NCBI GenBank assembly: GCA_964471115.1
Contig: CAYYFE010000001.1
Span: 1-64,000, forward strand
Direction of reading: 5' to 3'
Length of the DNA: 64,000 nucleotides
Source: SYFT01 sp964471115
GTDB taxonomy: Bacteria; Acidobacteriota; Vicinamibacteria; Vicinamibacterales; SCN-69-37
How positions within the stretch are numbered: the stretch's first letter is position 1; the number at the start of each line of letters is the position of its first letter. A program made the translations under genes and the position numbers. This document shows positions 62,904-64,000 of the stretch, piece after piece. The notes under the pieces were generated by a model, which was not told the origin of the DNA, ran no database searches, and saw only the letters and a program-made list of their open reading frames with translations.

Positions 62904-63788
62904 CTACGGCAGCGGAATGACCGCGCCCACACCAGCCTCCACAAAGTGATTCTTGAAGCGATTGAGGAACACGGCGAAGCCCAGCTCGCTGGTGCAATGG
63001 CCCGGCGCGACCCGCGCCACCTTCAGCTGCTGCAACAACACATCCGCCACGCGCTCGACTTCCGCGCGTGGCGCCGTGACGAGATGAAAACCGCCGGCCA
63101 CCATGTGCAGGCGTGAATCAATCTTCGCCGCCTCGGCCGCAATGTGCTCGACGCCCGGGTGCGCGCACCCGACGAGCACCACGAGCCCCTCCGGCGTGCG
63201 GATGGCCAGCGAGACTTCGTTCATGTCGACGGTTCCCGGCTTGCGGGATTGGGTGGTGAGCACGTAAAAACCGGGGAAGATTTCAGTCGTGCCGGTCACG
63301 TGCGCGAACCTCGCGCCAGGCCACGGCGTTCCGCTGACCCACCGCGAAGGCTCCCGCCCTTCGTAATACCGGAGGTGCGCCGGCAGCTCCGGTTGCCTGG
63401 CGAGGAAGTCTCGCGGGGGCACGCTGCTGAAGTACGCGCCTTCGCGCGGCGCCCAGATCGTGACCGCCGGATTGCGACGGAGCAGCGGCCCCAGGCCGCT
63501 GGTGTGGTCTCCGTGCCGGTGTGAGATGACGACCGCATCGAGCCGCGAGAGGTCCACGCCGAGCCGATCCACGTTCCGCTCGAAGATGCCCGCGTCGTTG
63601 CCGGTGTCGAACAGGATGCGCCGGCCTCCATATTCCACCAGCGCCGCAAACCCCCAGTCCTTCTCCAGACTGGACGGATGCCCGAAGGCGTCGTAGAGGA
63701 CCGTGATTCGTTGCGCCTGCGGCGCGCTGGCGGTTGCCGGAAGACTGACCATCGCGAACAGGACGCCGCACAGGGCAAAATGTCGCAT
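62904..63788 (-). CDS. Exported MBL-fold metallo-hydrolase
   Basis: 294 residues from ATG 63788 (MRHFALCGVLFAMVSLPATASA), which provides a signal peptide; a longer frame overlaps the divergent gene and was rejected. The metallo-beta-lactamase motif SHRHGDHTSGL (HxHxDH) follows RRILFDTGNDAGIF. GCAHPGVEHI and APGHCTSELGF supply the other ligands. The PGHCTS arrangement resembles the DHPS/Tflp-like branch of the fold, but the reaction is unknown. The start codon shares CATG with the divergent SDR gene. Confidence 0.87.
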   Translation of the reverse strand: MRHFALCGVLFAMVSLPATASAPQAQRITVLYDAFGHPSSLEKDWGFAALVEYGGRRILFDTGNDAGIFERNVDRLGVDLSRLDAVVISHRHGDHTSGLGPLLRRNPAVTIWAPREGAYFSSVPPRDFLARQPELPAHLRYYEGREPSRWVSGTPWPGARFAHVTGTTEIFPGFYVLTTQSRKPGTVDMNEVSLAIRTPEGLVVLVGCAHPGVEHIAAEAAKIDSRLHMVAGGFHLVTAPRAEVERVADVLLQQLKVARVAPGHCTSELGFAVFLNRFKNHFVEAGVGAVIPLP

Positions 63789-64000
63789 GGCCGAGATGTT
63801 ACCCCTCCTGGTCACCGGCGGCAGCCGCGGCATCGGCGCCGCCACCGCGCGCCTGGCCGGCGCGCGCGGCTACGCGGTCTGCGTCAACTACCGTCACGAC
63901 CGCGCCGCGGCGGAAGCGGTCGTCGCCGACATCGTCAGCGCCGGCGGCCAGGCGATCGCGGTGCAGGCCGATGTCGCCGACCCGTCAGCCGTCGCGCGCA
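63787..64000 (+). CDS. Short-chain dehydrogenase/reductase (5' end only)
   Basis: The first 71 codons of an SDR gene, cut by the window end. The Rossmann motif LLVTGGSRGIGAATARLAG and, further on, VNYRHDRAAAEAVV and AVQADVADPSAVA fit an NADP-dependent FabG-like enzyme. Translation may begin at ATG 63787 (MAEMLPLLVTGG) or ATG 63796 (MLPLLVTGG). The first overlaps the MBL-fold start codon on the other strand. The product cannot be specified further. Confidence 0.85.
   Translation, partial: MAEMLPLLVTGGSRGIGAATARLAGARGYAVCVNYRHDRAAAEAVVADIVSAGGQAIAVQADVADPSAVAR

Noticed and set aside
62618..62920. 100-codon frame across tRNA-Gln and its duplicate, with an internal peptide repeat
   Set aside because: The repeat is the 63-bp tRNA/trailer duplication read as protein; tRNA genes explain the sequence.

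Overview
The window is GC-rich (roughly two thirds GC), densely packed bacterial chromosome. I see no phage, integrase, transposase, plasmid or CRISPR gene. It looks like an Acidobacteriota genome, probably class Vicinamibacteria. This is an inference from gene style: an 800-residue MacB/FtsX-type duplicated permease, a PQQ-type propeller protein, a beta-propeller/amidohydrolase fusion, a membrane Ser/Thr kinase and a membrane-anchored winged-helix regulator. It is not a phylogenetic result.

Left arm (1-14048, all minus strand): the F1 part of ATP synthase (atpH-atpA-atpG-atpD, with atpD cut by the window edge), selD, and then the classical origin-flanking block parB-parA-(parS)-rsmG-mnmG-mnmE-jag-yidC-yidD-rnpA-rpmH. 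Origin (about 14049-15884): DnaA-box-like motifs lie on both sides of dnaA, and an AT-rich stretch with a good sigma-70 promoter precedes dnaN. Right arm: dnaA-dnaN-gyrB-gyrA on plus, then pcrA, glmS, glmU and rsmI on minus. The strand switch at dnaA, the parS site and the DnaA boxes agree in placing oriC here.

From 28.6 kb the content becomes mixed: an FmdB zinc ribbon plus serS; a PQQ-propeller protein; tRNA-Ser(UGA); a four-gene minus-strand membrane cluster (GT-C-like protein, winged-helix membrane regulator, MpaB-type oxygenase, degenerate serine hydrolase); an M13 metallopeptidase; two DUF21/CBS proteins; mscL; tRNA-Ser(GCU). A MarR regulator has matching palindromes before itself and before a cyclase/small-membrane-protein/CDF-transporter operon. 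A divergent arsR / arsM-arsC arsenic locus follows, then gltX, a chlorite-dismutase-family protein and a base-excision glycosylase.

From 49.6 to 62.6 kb the genes are on plus: a degenerate sensor kinase translationally coupled to a membrane Ser/Thr kinase and a DUF2157 protein; a secreted propeller-amidohydrolase coupled to a Tat-exported GMC oxidoreductase; a large permease; and a small secreted protein. The window closes with tRNA-Gln, an MBL-fold hydrolase and the start of an SDR gene.

The most unusual signals are non-coding. (1) All three tRNA genes encode CCA, and each CCA opens a trailer hairpin of the same design (CCA-R-CC-TTC-GC ... GC-TYC-GG-Y-TGG) with one compensatory base-pair change. 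(2) Several spacers hold short tandem arrays with an exact 7-bp period. Two of them share an identical architecture and abut the TAG stop codon of a minus-strand gene.
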